The notes below the pieces were generated by a model. It had not been told where the DNA came from, searched no databases, and saw only the letters and a list, made by a program, of their open reading frames with translations. 64,000 bases of DNA, taken from SbD1 sp039679945. Its GTDB lineage: Bacteria; Desulfobacterota; Syntrophobacteria; Syntrophobacterales; Syntrophobacteraceae. This document shows positions 46,255 through 54,299 of the stretch, piece by piece. The position numbers and the translations under genes were made by a program. Every line of letters begins with the position of its first letter. The stretch's first letter is position 1. The DNA lies in contig JBDKTY010000079.1 in assembly GCA_039679945.1 (NCBI GenBank), forward strand, positions 3,096-67,095, read 5' to 3'.

Positions 46255-46304
46255 GAAGCTCTCCACGCTTTTAGAAAGCGTCCAGAGCTACCACCCTGAA
46301 CGCG
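46255..46304 (-). repeat. Short dispersed repeat (second family), copy 2
   Basis: Plus-strand sequence GAAGCTCTCCACGCTTTTAG, AAAGCGTCCAGAGCTACCAC, CCTGAACGCG aligns with the reverse complement of 34521-34571 and with 59324-59376. Confidence 0.55.
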
Positions 46305-46314
46305 AAAAAACGCC

Positions 46315-46440
46315 TTATACGGAATTGCGTTCAAGATGAATCTGCCCCGGAAGTGAAGATGTCGATGTAAATTGGCCCGTTCTACCGTTCGATATTTCAG
46401 GGCGAACGGGGGATGTATTATCTTGAACGCGAAAAAGTAT
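46315..46440 (+). repeat. Dispersed palindromic repeat, best-preserved copy
   Basis: 126 bp. The ends are imperfect inverted repeats of 23 bp with a perfect 11-bp core: GCGTTCAAGAT (46327-46337) and ATCTTGAACGC (46420-46430). The inner palindrome pairs CCCGTTCTACC with GGGCGAACGGG. It contains no open frame. It ends 45 bp before the FGGY kinase start, so it may influence its expression. Confidence 0.82.
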
Positions 46441-46485
46441 TACACCCGCAATCAGACGGCATAAGTCAGGCCGAAGGAGAAGGGC

Positions 46486-48054
46486 ATGTCCGATGTAAAG
46501 TATATTGCGTGCATCGATGTGGGAACGACCGGCTGCCGGACGATCATCTTTTCCAGCCATGGCAAGTTGATCAGCGAGGCCTATGAAGAGTACACGAGCA
46601 TTTTCCTTTCACCGACCTGGATAGATCACGATCCATCGACGTGGCTGAACGCGGTTCACAACACCCTTGGCAAGGCGCTCACCAGGTTCCCCGGGGATTC
46701 AAGCGACATCGCGGCCATATGCGTAATCTCCCAGCGCGCCACCTTCGTGCCGGTTGATACGGACGGAACCCCCCTGGACAACGCAATCCTCTGGCAGGAC
46801 AAACGCGCGACGGCCCAGGCGGACCATGTCCGGGAACGTTTGGGCGCCGAGTGTGTCTACAAGAAAACCGGGCTGCGGATCGATCCCTATTTCTCGCTCC
46901 CGAAACTGTTGTGGATAAAGGAAAACAAACCCCAATCACTGAAAAAAGCCTTCAAGATCCTTACGGTCCACGATCTCATTATCAATTATCTCACCGGAGA
47001 GTTCATAACCGACTGGACGCAGGCTTCGAGAACAATGCTGTTCAATATCAACGATCTCGAGTGGGATGCCGGACTCTGCGACGAATTCGATATCCCAATG
47101 GAGATGCTGGCGAGGTCGGTCCCTCCGGGCACCATTGTGGGCGGCTTGAAAAAATCCCTTCGGACCGAGTTCAACCTGCCGCCCGATATACCCGTCGTGG
47201 CAATCGGCGGCGATCAGCAGGCCGCGGCTGTCGGCCTTGGCGTAGTCATGCCGGGACTGATGTGCGTGAACACGGGCACGGGTTCGTTTATTCTTGCCCA
47301 CTCCGAGCGCCCGGCCTTCGATGAGAAGCAGCGCGTGGTCTGCACCGCGGCGGCGGTTGCCGGGAAATGGCTCATCGAAGCCGGTATCTATACTTCCGGA
47401 TCGGTGTACCGCTGGTTCCGCGACAATTTCGCGATGATCGAGAACAATGCCGCCCGAGAACTGCGCATCGACACCTACGACATACTCAACAGCGAGATGA
47501 AGGACACGGCCCCGGGCGCCGGAGGCATTCTTCTGATCCCCCACTTCACGGGATCGGCCGCGCCCTACTGGGACCCGAAAGCGGCGGGACTCATCTTCGG
47601 GATAACCCTCGGCCACAAGCGCTCCCAGGTCATTCGTTCCATACTCGAGGGGATATGCTTCGAGATTAACAAAAACATCCATATAATCGAGTCTCTCACG
47701 GAGGGGATCACGGAAATCCGTGTGGCCGGCGGAGCGACCCGATCCACGACTTTCAACCAGATTCAGGCCGATGTCTACGGCAAGACGGTTCTGCGCGGAA
47801 TTTCCGAGCAGTCCTCCGCGCTGGGAGCCATGATCCTGACGGCGACGAGCATCGGGCTCTACCCTGACCTCGAATCGGCCCTGTCAACGGCCGTTGCATT
47901 CGATGCCCACAACAGAAGGACACCGGACGAACAGAATCATCAAATCTACGAAAAAATGCTCTCCCTGCATGACGCTCTCTATACGGCGTTGTCATCGAAC
48001 GGCATCTACGATAAGGCACGGGAGTTGAGGGACTTGCTCGCGGCAAAGCAGTAG
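46486..48054 (+). CDS. FGGY-family carbohydrate kinase
   Basis: 522 residues with GAAGGAGAAGGGC before the ATG. The N-terminal sugar-kinase domain begins IACIDVGTTGCRTIIFSSHG (phosphate-1 loop with the DxGTT motif). ICVISQRATFVPVD and LDNAILWQDKRA follow. The ATP-binding lobe carries VAIGGDQQAAAVGLGVVMPG, CVNTGTGSFIL and the adenosine motif VAGGATRSTTFNQIQADVYG. Members phosphorylate glycerol, xylulose, ribulose, erythritol or related polyols; sequence alone does not settle which. With the downstream HAD phosphatase (29 bp away) and aldolase upstream it should supply the phosphorylated aldolase substrate. Confidence 0.93.
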   Translation: MSDVKYIACIDVGTTGCRTIIFSSHGKLISEAYEEYTSIFLSPTWIDHDPSTWLNAVHNTLGKALTRFPGDSSDIAAICVISQRATFVPVDTDGTPLDNAILWQDKRATAQADHVRERLGAECVYKKTGLRIDPYFSLPKLLWIKENKPQSLKKAFKILTVHDLIINYLTGEFITDWTQASRTMLFNINDLEWDAGLCDEFDIPMEMLARSVPPGTIVGGLKKSLRTEFNLPPDIPVVAIGGDQQAAAVGLGVVMPGLMCVNTGTGSFILAHSERPAFDEKQRVVCTAAAVAGKWLIEAGIYTSGSVYRWFRDNFAMIENNAARELRIDTYDILNSEMKDTAPGAGGILLIPHFTGSAAPYWDPKAAGLIFGITLGHKRSQVIRSILEGICFEINKNIHIIESLTEGITEIRVAGGATRSTTFNQIQADVYGKTVLRGISEQSSALGAMILTATSIGLYPDLESALSTAVAFDAHNRRTPDEQNHQIYEKMLSLHDALYTALSSNGIYDKARELRDLLAAKQ

Positions 48055-48083
48055 AGTTTCAAATTCGGCGGAGAGGTGCGGGA

Positions 48084-48797
48084 GTGACTGAAATGCCTGA
48101 TAACGGGCCGATGAGGCCGGCCGTGCTTTTTGATCTGGACGGAGTGCTCGTGGACTCCTTCCGGGCTCACCTTCTGAGTTGGCTCGACCTGGGAAAGGAA
48201 TATGGAACGAGGGTGACCGAGGCCATATTCCCATCGACCTTCGGACGCACCTCCCTCGAGATCATCCGGGAGTTGTGGGGCCCCGGACTTTCCGAGGAAA
48301 TGCTTGCCCGGATGTATCACAGGAAGGAATTACTCTTCAGGGAAAGGCTCCTGACTGATGTGCACCCGAAAGAGGGTGCCGTGGAACTGGTCGATTCTCT
48401 GAAGGAAGCGGGGTTTCTGCTTGCGGTCGGGTCGTCGGCTCCCCCCGCGAACGTAATGCTGTCGCTTGAAAGGATTGGCCGGGCGCAATCCTTCCAGGCG
48501 GTTATCACGGGCGCCGACGTGACTATCGGAAAACCTCATCCGAGGGTATTCCTTCTTGCCGCGGAACGCGTCGGCGCTGAACCGAAAAACTGCGCGGTCA
48601 TAGAGGACTCCACCGCCGGCATCGAAGCAGCCCTGTCCGCGGGAATGCGCGCCATAGCCCTCACCGGTACCAACACCGCGGAGCAGTTGGGCCATGCTCA
48701 TCTCATTGTAAATTCCCTGCGGGAGCTTTCGCCCCGAAAGATCGCGGACCTGATCCGCGGCGGGTCCGATGGAAGCCAGTTGAATGGTGGCAAATAG
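48084..48797 (+). CDS. HAD-superfamily phosphatase, beta-phosphoglucomutase-like subfamily
   Basis: 237 residues from a GTG (48084); an ATG four codons in is also possible. HAD motif I is VLFDLDGVLVDS (nucleophile Asp, DxDGVLxDS). Motif II is AVGSSAPPANV, motif III KPHPRVFLLAA, and motif IV VIEDSTAGIEAAL with the acidic pair. The helical cap inserted after motif I (about residues 28-95) marks subclass IA. It probably hydrolyses a small phosphorylated intermediate of the pathway or removes a side-product phosphate. It is 29 bp after the kinase and transcribed with it. Confidence 0.9.
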   Translation: MTEMPDNGPMRPAVLFDLDGVLVDSFRAHLLSWLDLGKEYGTRVTEAIFPSTFGRTSLEIIRELWGPGLSEEMLARMYHRKELLFRERLLTDVHPKEGAVELVDSLKEAGFLLAVGSSAPPANVMLSLERIGRAQSFQAVITGADVTIGKPHPRVFLLAAERVGAEPKNCAVIEDSTAGIEAALSAGMRAIALTGTNTAEQLGHAHLIVNSLRELSPRKIADLIRGGSDGSQLNGGK

Positions 48798-48882
48798 CAT
48801 TGACAATCAAAACATGATCACACATCCTAAAATATGAATAGTTGTGCTGGCGGATAATTATGACGGACTTGAGGGGCATGCA

Positions 48883-49650
48883 ATGTTTAATGCCGAGCGG
48901 GAAGCGCTTATTGTCGAAAGGCTCAATCGACAAGGCAGGGTCTTTGTCAATAATCTGGCCGAGGAACTCGACGTAACCCCGATGACAATACGCAGGGACC
49001 TGCAGAAACTGGAGCAGCAGGGGATACTGCAAAAGGTGCATGGCGGCGCAGTCCTCATCAGCGGATTATTGAAAGAAAGGGCTTACGACGAAAAAAAGCT
49101 CATCCGGACATCGCAGAAACGCAAGATAGCCGAAGAGGCGATGCAGTTGATAGATCCCGGAGATACCATTCTCCTCGACGCGGGCACCACAACCTTCGAA
49201 ATGGCGTCCCTGCTGAAAGCGATGCCGGGTGTCCACGTAGTAACAAGTGATTTGCATATCGCCATGGAACTCTGCCACGCCGAGGGAAAGCTCTACTTCA
49301 TCGGGGGAGAGATTGAAAAGGAACTCGCCCGATCGACGGGGGCTAAGGCCCGCAAGTTTCTCTCCGATATCCACGTGCAAACGGTCTTCCTCGGAATATC
49401 ATCGATCAGCGGCGATTTCATGCTCGGCTCCCATACGCTCGACAATGCGGAATTGAAGCGGAATATGCTCAAATGCGGCTCCAGGCGAGTCCTCCTGGCC
49501 GATCAGAGTAAGTTTGGAATCAGGGCGTTCGCCCAGATCGGACCGATCAATCTCGTGGATGCACTGATAACGGACATGGTTTTCAATGAGCGGGACATGA
49601 ACTATCTGGAAACGGAGAATGTCACTCTGCACCAGGTACAGTCCGATTAG
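48883..49650 (+). CDS. DeoR/GlpR-family transcriptional regulator
   Basis: 255 residues. The start at 48883 has GAGGGG upstream and gives the typical N-terminus MFNAEREALIVERLNRQGRV. The DeoR helix-turn-helix is in residues 6-60 (VNNLAEELDVTPMTIRRDLQ, then KLEQQGILQKVHGGAVL). The effector domain (75-235) has the family blocks IDPGDTILLDAGTTTFEMAS, VVTSDLHIAMEL, and VFLGISSISGDF. Such regulators repress sugar catabolic operons and release DNA on binding a sugar phosphate. The gene closes the permease-aldolase-kinase set, so it is the likely local regulator; the direct repeats at 42171-42190 are candidate sites. Confidence 0.92.
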   Translation: MFNAEREALIVERLNRQGRVFVNNLAEELDVTPMTIRRDLQKLEQQGILQKVHGGAVLISGLLKERAYDEKKLIRTSQKRKIAEEAMQLIDPGDTILLDAGTTTFEMASLLKAMPGVHVVTSDLHIAMELCHAEGKLYFIGGEIEKELARSTGAKARKFLSDIHVQTVFLGISSISGDFMLGSHTLDNAELKRNMLKCGSRRVLLADQSKFGIRAFAQIGPINLVDALITDMVFNERDMNYLETENVTLHQVQSD

Positions 49651-50021
49651 CCACCGATATCATCTGTATGCATCGCGGCTCCAGGCTCGGGGCTTGTCCG
49701 TAAATAAGCCCTTGAGCAACCAAACGGGAGTACGGGGATACTGTTGGGTCGGGAATATTATTGATACTGTCGGAAAACCCGTGAATCGCTCGAGTACGGA
49801 ACTATAAGTAATCGATTTTACAGACCTGTAATCTGGCAAGAAACACTTTTCCGGCACTGCCGTTGTCTGGTGTAATCCAACCCCCGTCGAAAGTGCCGGC
49901 CCCGCGAGGATGCCAGATTGGCTCAACATCATCGCGGAAGAGTGACGATTTCGTGCGACAAAAGAATTTACCTTTGGAATGCCTTGTAAAATATACCGGT
50001 TCAGCCGGGAGGAGATTTACG
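49651..50021. other. Spacer between regulator and cupin genes
   Basis: About 370 bp, AT-richer near 49740-49830. The cupin open frame extends into it but lacks a start signal before 50022. Nothing else recognised. Confidence 0.4.
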
Positions 50022-50372
50022 ATGGTCAGACAAGCTCGGGAGTTGCGATCGGAAAAGATCCAGGAGATGCGCGGCGGGAAGGGCGAAGTAAAGGTAATCC
50101 ATATCCTCGAGAAAGAGGAGTTCCACAACAAGGGACGACTTTTCGCCCATAATATTCTCAAGCCCGGCACCTCGATCGGAATGCACCCGCATGAAGGGGA
50201 CTTTGAGGCTTACTACGTTATCAGAGGCGAAGGTATGTTTTATGAGGATGGAGGAGTGAAAAACCCGGTCAGGCAGGGAGACCTGGGCGTGATCGAGGTG
50301 GGCAAAAGCCACGGCCTGGAGAATACAGGGACCACCGACCTGGAGGTCATTGCACTCATACTCTATGAATAG
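50022..50372 (+). CDS. Single-domain cupin protein
   Basis: 116 residues. The start at 50022 follows GGAGGAGATTTACG. The two cupin motifs are clear: GTSIGMHPHEGDFEAYYVIRGEG (motif 1 with HPH, a Glu and the G(x)5-type spacing) and GDLGVIEVGKSHGLENTG (motif 2 with the last His). The metal ligands are therefore His, His, Glu and His. Small cupins of this type isomerise or bind sugar-derived compounds. Its position between the regulator and the 3-hydroxyisobutyrate dehydrogenase-like gene suggests an accessory step in the same pathway. Confidence 0.9.
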   Translation: MVRQARELRSEKIQEMRGGKGEVKVIHILEKEEFHNKGRLFAHNILKPGTSIGMHPHEGDFEAYYVIRGEGMFYEDGGVKNPVRQGDLGVIEVGKSHGLENTGTTDLEVIALILYE

Positions 50373-50557
50373 GGCATGGAACAATACCGCCATGGTCGCG
50401 GATGTTGACTCGATCCGAAAGCCGGACGGCGGCATCCGGGCGTCACGTTCGTCCGCGCCTGAGCATATTCAATGGCAGCCCATGACGCCGTGAGCGGTCG
50501 CGCAACACAACAGACCTGTCGAAAAGATCTAATGATCAACCGTGGGAGGCTCTTATC

Positions 50558-51448
50558 ATGAAAGTAGGATTTATCGGATTGGGACGCATGGGTGCCGGAA
50601 TGGCATCAAACCTGATCAAGGCCGGCCACGAGGTAACGGTTTATAACCGCTCCCCCGAAAAGGCGCACCCCTTGCGGGACCAGGGAGCAAAGACGGCAAA
50701 ACGCGTCTCGGAAGCCTGCGATGGCGCGGTCGTATTCACGATGCTCGCCGATGATGGCGCAGTCGAGAATGCCGTATTCGGCGAAGATGGTATCCTTCGG
50801 CGCCTTGCCAGGGGGGCCGTCCATATTTCATCGAGCACGATCAGCGCCTCCCTGGCGGAGCGCCTCGCGGCCGCCCATGCCGAAGCGGGGCAGGGCTTTG
50901 TGTCCGCCCCGGTTTTTGGTCGCCCCGACGCCGCCGCCGCGGGTCAGTTGTATGTGGTCGCCGCGGGAACCGCCAGTGCGGTCGAAATAGCCCGCCCCCT
51001 GCTGGAAACAGTCGGGCAGAAGGTTCTCGTCGTTTCCGACAACCCGGTCCTGGCGAACTTTGTCAAGCTCAGCGGCAACTTTCTGATTGCATCGGTCATC
51101 GAGGCACTCGGGGAGGCCATGGCGCTGGTCGGCAAAGGTGGTCTCGACCCCAGGCAATATATGGACATCCTGACTTCCATCCCGCTGTTCAATGCGCCCT
51201 TTATCAAGAACTACGGAGGACTTATCGCCGAGCGAAAATTCGAGCCGGCTGGATTCGCGGCCACTCTCGGGCAGAAAGATATCCGTCTCGCGCTTGCCGC
51301 GGCGGAGAATCTGCGCGTGCCGATGCCCCTGGCGAGCCTTCTGCGCGACCGCTTTCTGACGCTGATGGCGCACGGGGGAGAAAAGCTCGACTGGTCGGCA
51401 ATCGGGCGCCTTGCCGCCAAGGACGCGGGGGAAGTCGATAAGGGCTGA
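50558..51448 (+). CDS. NAD(P)-dependent 3-hydroxyisobutyrate dehydrogenase-family enzyme
   Basis: 296 residues, GGGAGG 9 bases before the ATG. The N-terminal Rossmann motif is KVGFIGLGRMGAGMASNLIKAG. The family signature region around FVSAPVFGRPDAAAAGQLYV corresponds to the 'DAPVSGG' substrate loop, with VFGRP in place of SGG, as in some beta-hydroxyacid dehydrogenases of the tartronate semialdehyde or succinic-semialdehyde reductase type. The catalytic lysine lies in VKLSGNFLIAS (K in the 'xKLxxN' block). It would interconvert a 3-hydroxy acid and its aldehyde or ketone and completes the dehydrogenase set of this locus. Confidence 0.9.
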   Translation: MKVGFIGLGRMGAGMASNLIKAGHEVTVYNRSPEKAHPLRDQGAKTAKRVSEACDGAVVFTMLADDGAVENAVFGEDGILRRLARGAVHISSSTISASLAERLAAAHAEAGQGFVSAPVFGRPDAAAAGQLYVVAAGTASAVEIARPLLETVGQKVLVVSDNPVLANFVKLSGNFLIASVIEALGEAMALVGKGGLDPRQYMDILTSIPLFNAPFIKNYGGLIAERKFEPAGFAATLGQKDIRLALAAAENLRVPMPLASLLRDRFLTLMAHGGEKLDWSAIGRLAAKDAGEVDKG

Positions 51449-51692
51449 GGCACCGGGGGTTCTGCGTGGAGTTGAAATGCCGCTTCCCGGTCGGTACCCG
51501 CCACGCGGATTCGAAATATCTTTCTAACCGGGGCAAACGCCGATCGGGCGCCGGCAAGCGTGGCGAGGCGCCATCAATGTGATGACGGCCTCGCTACACG
51601 CATTTGAAGATTGCCCCTGGCCGGGCCTTCCTCGCGGGTAATCACCTTCCCCTCGGAGACCTGACGATAAAACCGGACCATGGCGGCTTTGA

Positions 51693-53192
51693 CTAAACCA
51701 CTATATTCAGAAGCGTTATGATCTCCTGTATCGACCAATAGAGGCTTTGCTGGAGATCGCAGTCGCTGATCCAGTTGTTGGCGACGCGTTTCCCCGTCTG
51801 GTTGCAGCTTTCGATCTTAGGCAGTATGTCTCTTTGCAACTCCATCAGACCTGATTTATAATGATTCCTTGCCACTTGTTGCCGCACGGCTTGAATCTTC
51901 AGAAGCAGAGCCAGCTTGTAGCTCAAGCGTTTGAAATCGCCCCTGTCGGCTTTCCAGACGACGGAAGTGAGGTCGGCGAGTTTGTTAAGAATATTCGGCG
52001 TCGGGTCGATATTCCCGTAAATTACGATCTTACCGGTGTCCACGTAATTCCAACCAGCCTCCATGACATCGATATCGGTGGTCCCTTCCGGCAGCGGCTC
52101 GACTTTGATAATCGTGGCTGATTTGGATGAAAAACCGGCGTTGTGCTCGGCATTCTTATCATACGGCCAGATCAATGACGAATTACTGTTGTTTGAAGGC
52201 TGATCAGGAGGGCCAATTAATTTTTGCGGCGTAACCGTGCGAAACGGGCCTTCCGTTCCACTCGCCAGCTTATTGGTTGAATCAAGATAGCCGGGGACCA
52301 AGTCCTTGCCCTCCGCCCGCAGGGCAAGCAGCATCCGCAGGCCGCCACGAACATAAATCGGATCGCCATTGCCGAGGCCCGTGGTCCCGGGTGAACTGTA
52401 ATCGCACCACCCTTTGATATCTGGGTTTTGGACTACCGCTGCGTCTGCAACAGCATCATAATAATAAGTTGCCTGGGGATATTTGCCCTTCACGTATGGA
52501 GCATAGGTCGCGCCCGTATTCAGAGGATCGTCCTCGAGAGGATGAGAAATTGAATAGCCATCGGGAGCATAGACCGTGATTTTGGTTGCTTCGGATCTTA
52601 TTCCCGCCGCTTTCAACAGCTTGTCCATACGGACACCGGAGTATTCCGTATAGTAGTCACCAGATTTGGTTGTGTTCATGAGCATGAACTGACTGTGCTG
52701 CGGCATTGCTTCAAGCTTGGCCTTTGTAAAAACCCTGGAGGGAGCGGGCACCTTGGATGGATCGTCCTTCGCATCACCCGGATAGCGGAGCGCGATAATC
52801 TCCGCGAGATTTGAATACCCATCGCCGTCGGAATCATCCCCCTCTATTGACCTCAGTGATGCCTCGGTTCGGCCTATTGACGCATATTTAGCGCCGTAAG
52901 CATTGAGAGTTGAGCCGTATTTACCTGTCACGGCCCCGTATTGCGACACGGCGTGGCAATACTGGCAACTGCCCAGGATGGATGTTTTGGCCGTGTTCGG
53001 GTCCTGTCCCCCGCCGTGGCAAAGAGCACAATTGTCAAGCTTTGTGCCCGCTGCATCGGGATAAACATTGAGGAAAATTGTTGCGTCTTTTTCAGACTCC
53101 CCGGCATGATGATAGGCTGCTGTCGCGGTCGATATCATAACGGCAAAAAGCATAAGCGCACTGACTGCAACCAACATACTGAACTTCCGCAT
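51693..53192 (-). CDS. Secreted diheme c-type cytochrome, GEGP-motif-like family
   Basis: 499 residues with AGGAGGGGGAAG before the ATG and a signal peptide (LVAVSALMLFAVMISTATAA). Two haem-binding sites are present near the mature N-terminus: CALCH and CQYCH (about residues 55-80). DSDGDGYSNLAEI (about 118-130) is a calcium-binding-type loop. The middle part (YTEYSGVRMDKLLKAAGI, ITVYAPDGYS) resembles a molybdopterin-oxidoreductase-like fold. TEGPFRTVTPQ is close to the GEGPFR motif used to name a diheme family in metal-reducing deltaproteobacteria. It probably transfers electrons in the periplasm. The promoter overlaps a perfect inverted repeat at 53312-53337. Confidence 0.82.
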   Translation of the reverse strand: MRKFSMLVAVSALMLFAVMISTATAAYHHAGESEKDATIFLNVYPDAAGTKLDNCALCHGGGQDPNTAKTSILGSCQYCHAVSQYGAVTGKYGSTLNAYGAKYASIGRTEASLRSIEGDDSDGDGYSNLAEIIALRYPGDAKDDPSKVPAPSRVFTKAKLEAMPQHSQFMLMNTTKSGDYYTEYSGVRMDKLLKAAGIRSEATKITVYAPDGYSISHPLEDDPLNTGATYAPYVKGKYPQATYYYDAVADAAVVQNPDIKGWCDYSSPGTTGLGNGDPIYVRGGLRMLLALRAEGKDLVPGYLDSTNKLASGTEGPFRTVTPQKLIGPPDQPSNNSNSSLIWPYDKNAEHNAGFSSKSATIIKVEPLPEGTTDIDVMEAGWNYVDTGKIVIYGNIDPTPNILNKLADLTSVVWKADRGDFKRLSYKLALLLKIQAVRQQVARNHYKSGLMELQRDILPKIESCNQTGKRVANNWISDCDLQQSLYWSIQEIITLLNIVV

Positions 53193-53298
53193 CTTCCCCC
53201 TCCTTCGTTCTAAAACCGAACCGTTGTGTCACAAATAACACCCAAAAAACCTTTTTACCCTCCTGGCAGTTGTATTCATGATTATCGAATACCTCAGC

Positions 53299-53337
53299 AA
53301 TATACCACAATTCATTATGCCATTTAAGGCATAATGA
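53299..53337 (-). promoter_or_regulatory. Promoter and operator-like inverted repeat of the diheme cytochrome gene
   Basis: A perfect 10-bp inverted repeat TCATTATGCC / GGCATAATGA with a 6-base centre spans 53312-53337. Read on the minus strand, that centre is TTAAAT, which would be the -35 box. A TATATT -10 box (53299-53304) follows after 17 bases. A regulator bound at the repeat would cover the -35 element. The site is about 110-145 bases before the start codon. Confidence 0.6.
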
Positions 53338-53420
53338 TACCTAGATTAAGGAAAAAGCGAAGCAACATATAAGGTATAGAGTGTATGTTTAAGCAGGCAT
53401 CTGTTGTCAGGCATTACTTC

Positions 53421-53634
53421 CTATCTGATGTCTATATTCTACCAGAGCTTCATAAACGGATATACGGGAAGCCGCAGAGTATTCTTCCACGATCACATAT
53501 TGGCAAATCAGACCGCCCGCGGCGTTACGTTTGTGTGTTCCGGACAACGATAAACTTGAAAGAATTAAGACTCCAATCGGATATGCCAGCCATAGGAGAA
53601 TGATTCGCTGAGGTATTTTATAGGCATCAGATAG
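53421..53634. repeat. Inverted repeat pair bounding about 214 bp
   Basis: CTATCTGATGTCTAT (53421-53435) and ATAGGCATCAGATAG (53620-53634) are inverted with one mismatch. The enclosed sequence has no supported gene. This is the layout of a MITE or a decayed insertion element, but no second copy is visible in the window. Confidence 0.4.
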
Positions 53635-53789
53635 GGCATAGTTTATGACAACAATATGCGGACTTTTTTTAACAGCTTTTATTCACACCTGAATAATGTA
53701 TATCACATACAGTTCTATGTTTGAGGTCAAACATCTGGGAAGTGGGCTGCTCATGGTGCCGTTCCGCATGGATTGGCACCCGGACATAA

Positions 53790-54017
53790 CGGACCGGGGC
53801 GGACTTTCTGCTTCCGTTGGAGGTCGTCCATTTCGATGAAAACGCAGCCGGCCTCTATGGAGATATCAGGGCCGGCCTGGAGGAAAGCGAAAACATCATC
53901 GGCTCGATGAACCTGCTCATTGCCGCTCATGTCCGGAGCATTCCCCTTACCCTCGTAACGGACAACCTCCGAGAATTCCAAAGAGTCCCCGGATTGCGCG
54001 CGGAGAACTGGGCCTGA
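53790..54017 (+). pseudogene. 3' remnant of a VapC-type PIN-domain toxin gene
   Basis: The open frame reads ADFLLPLEVVHFDENAAGLY, GDIRAGLEESENIIGSMNLL, IAAHVRSIPLTLVTDNLREF, ending VPGLRAENWA. That is the C-terminal half of VapC ribonuclease toxins (usual pattern: IG..DLLIAAHA...LTLVTNN.REF.RVPGL..ENW). The N-terminal half with the first catalytic Asp is absent, with an in-frame stop just upstream, and no vapB antitoxin is present. The usual Asp of the DLLIAAH block is Asn here, which would further impair metal binding. It is dead as a toxin. Confidence 0.78.
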
Positions 54018-54028
54018 CCGCCGTACGG

Positions 54029-54106
54029 CTTCATCCGGCTTCATCCGGCTTCATCCGGCTTCATCCGGCTCCATCCGGCTCCATCCGGCTCCATCCGGCT
54101 CCATCT
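54029..54106. repeat. 10-bp tandem repeat, about eight units
   Basis: Four units of TCATCCGGCT are followed by three of CCATCCGGCT and a partial one. The switch at the first base splits the array into two homogeneous blocks, as expected from slippage. It lies just after the vapC remnant stop and is non-coding; copy number probably varies between strains. Confidence 0.85.
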
Positions 54107-54299
54107 CGACGATTTCCAGGAGATTTTGTGTTTCTTTCATTATCCAGGGTTCGCTCCCGAAGCCCCCCACGCAGGTACCGCCCTGTCCTGGCCGCGGAAG
54201 CAGCCGTATTGAATCATCACATAGAGTGCGAGCAAGAAGGGTTTCAGGAATATGCCCCCCCCCGGAAGACCTTTGGACGAAACAAACGGGCACTGCTTA

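Noticed and set aside
54029..54106. Tandem repeat as a CRISPR array
   Set aside because: Units are 10 bp and contiguous, with no spacers and no cas genes in the window.
54051..54293. An 80-codon minus-strand frame containing the tandem repeat
   Set aside because: The repeat unit is 10 bp, so any frame through it is incidental. The peptide is a low-complexity MEPDGAGWSR series with no ribosome site.
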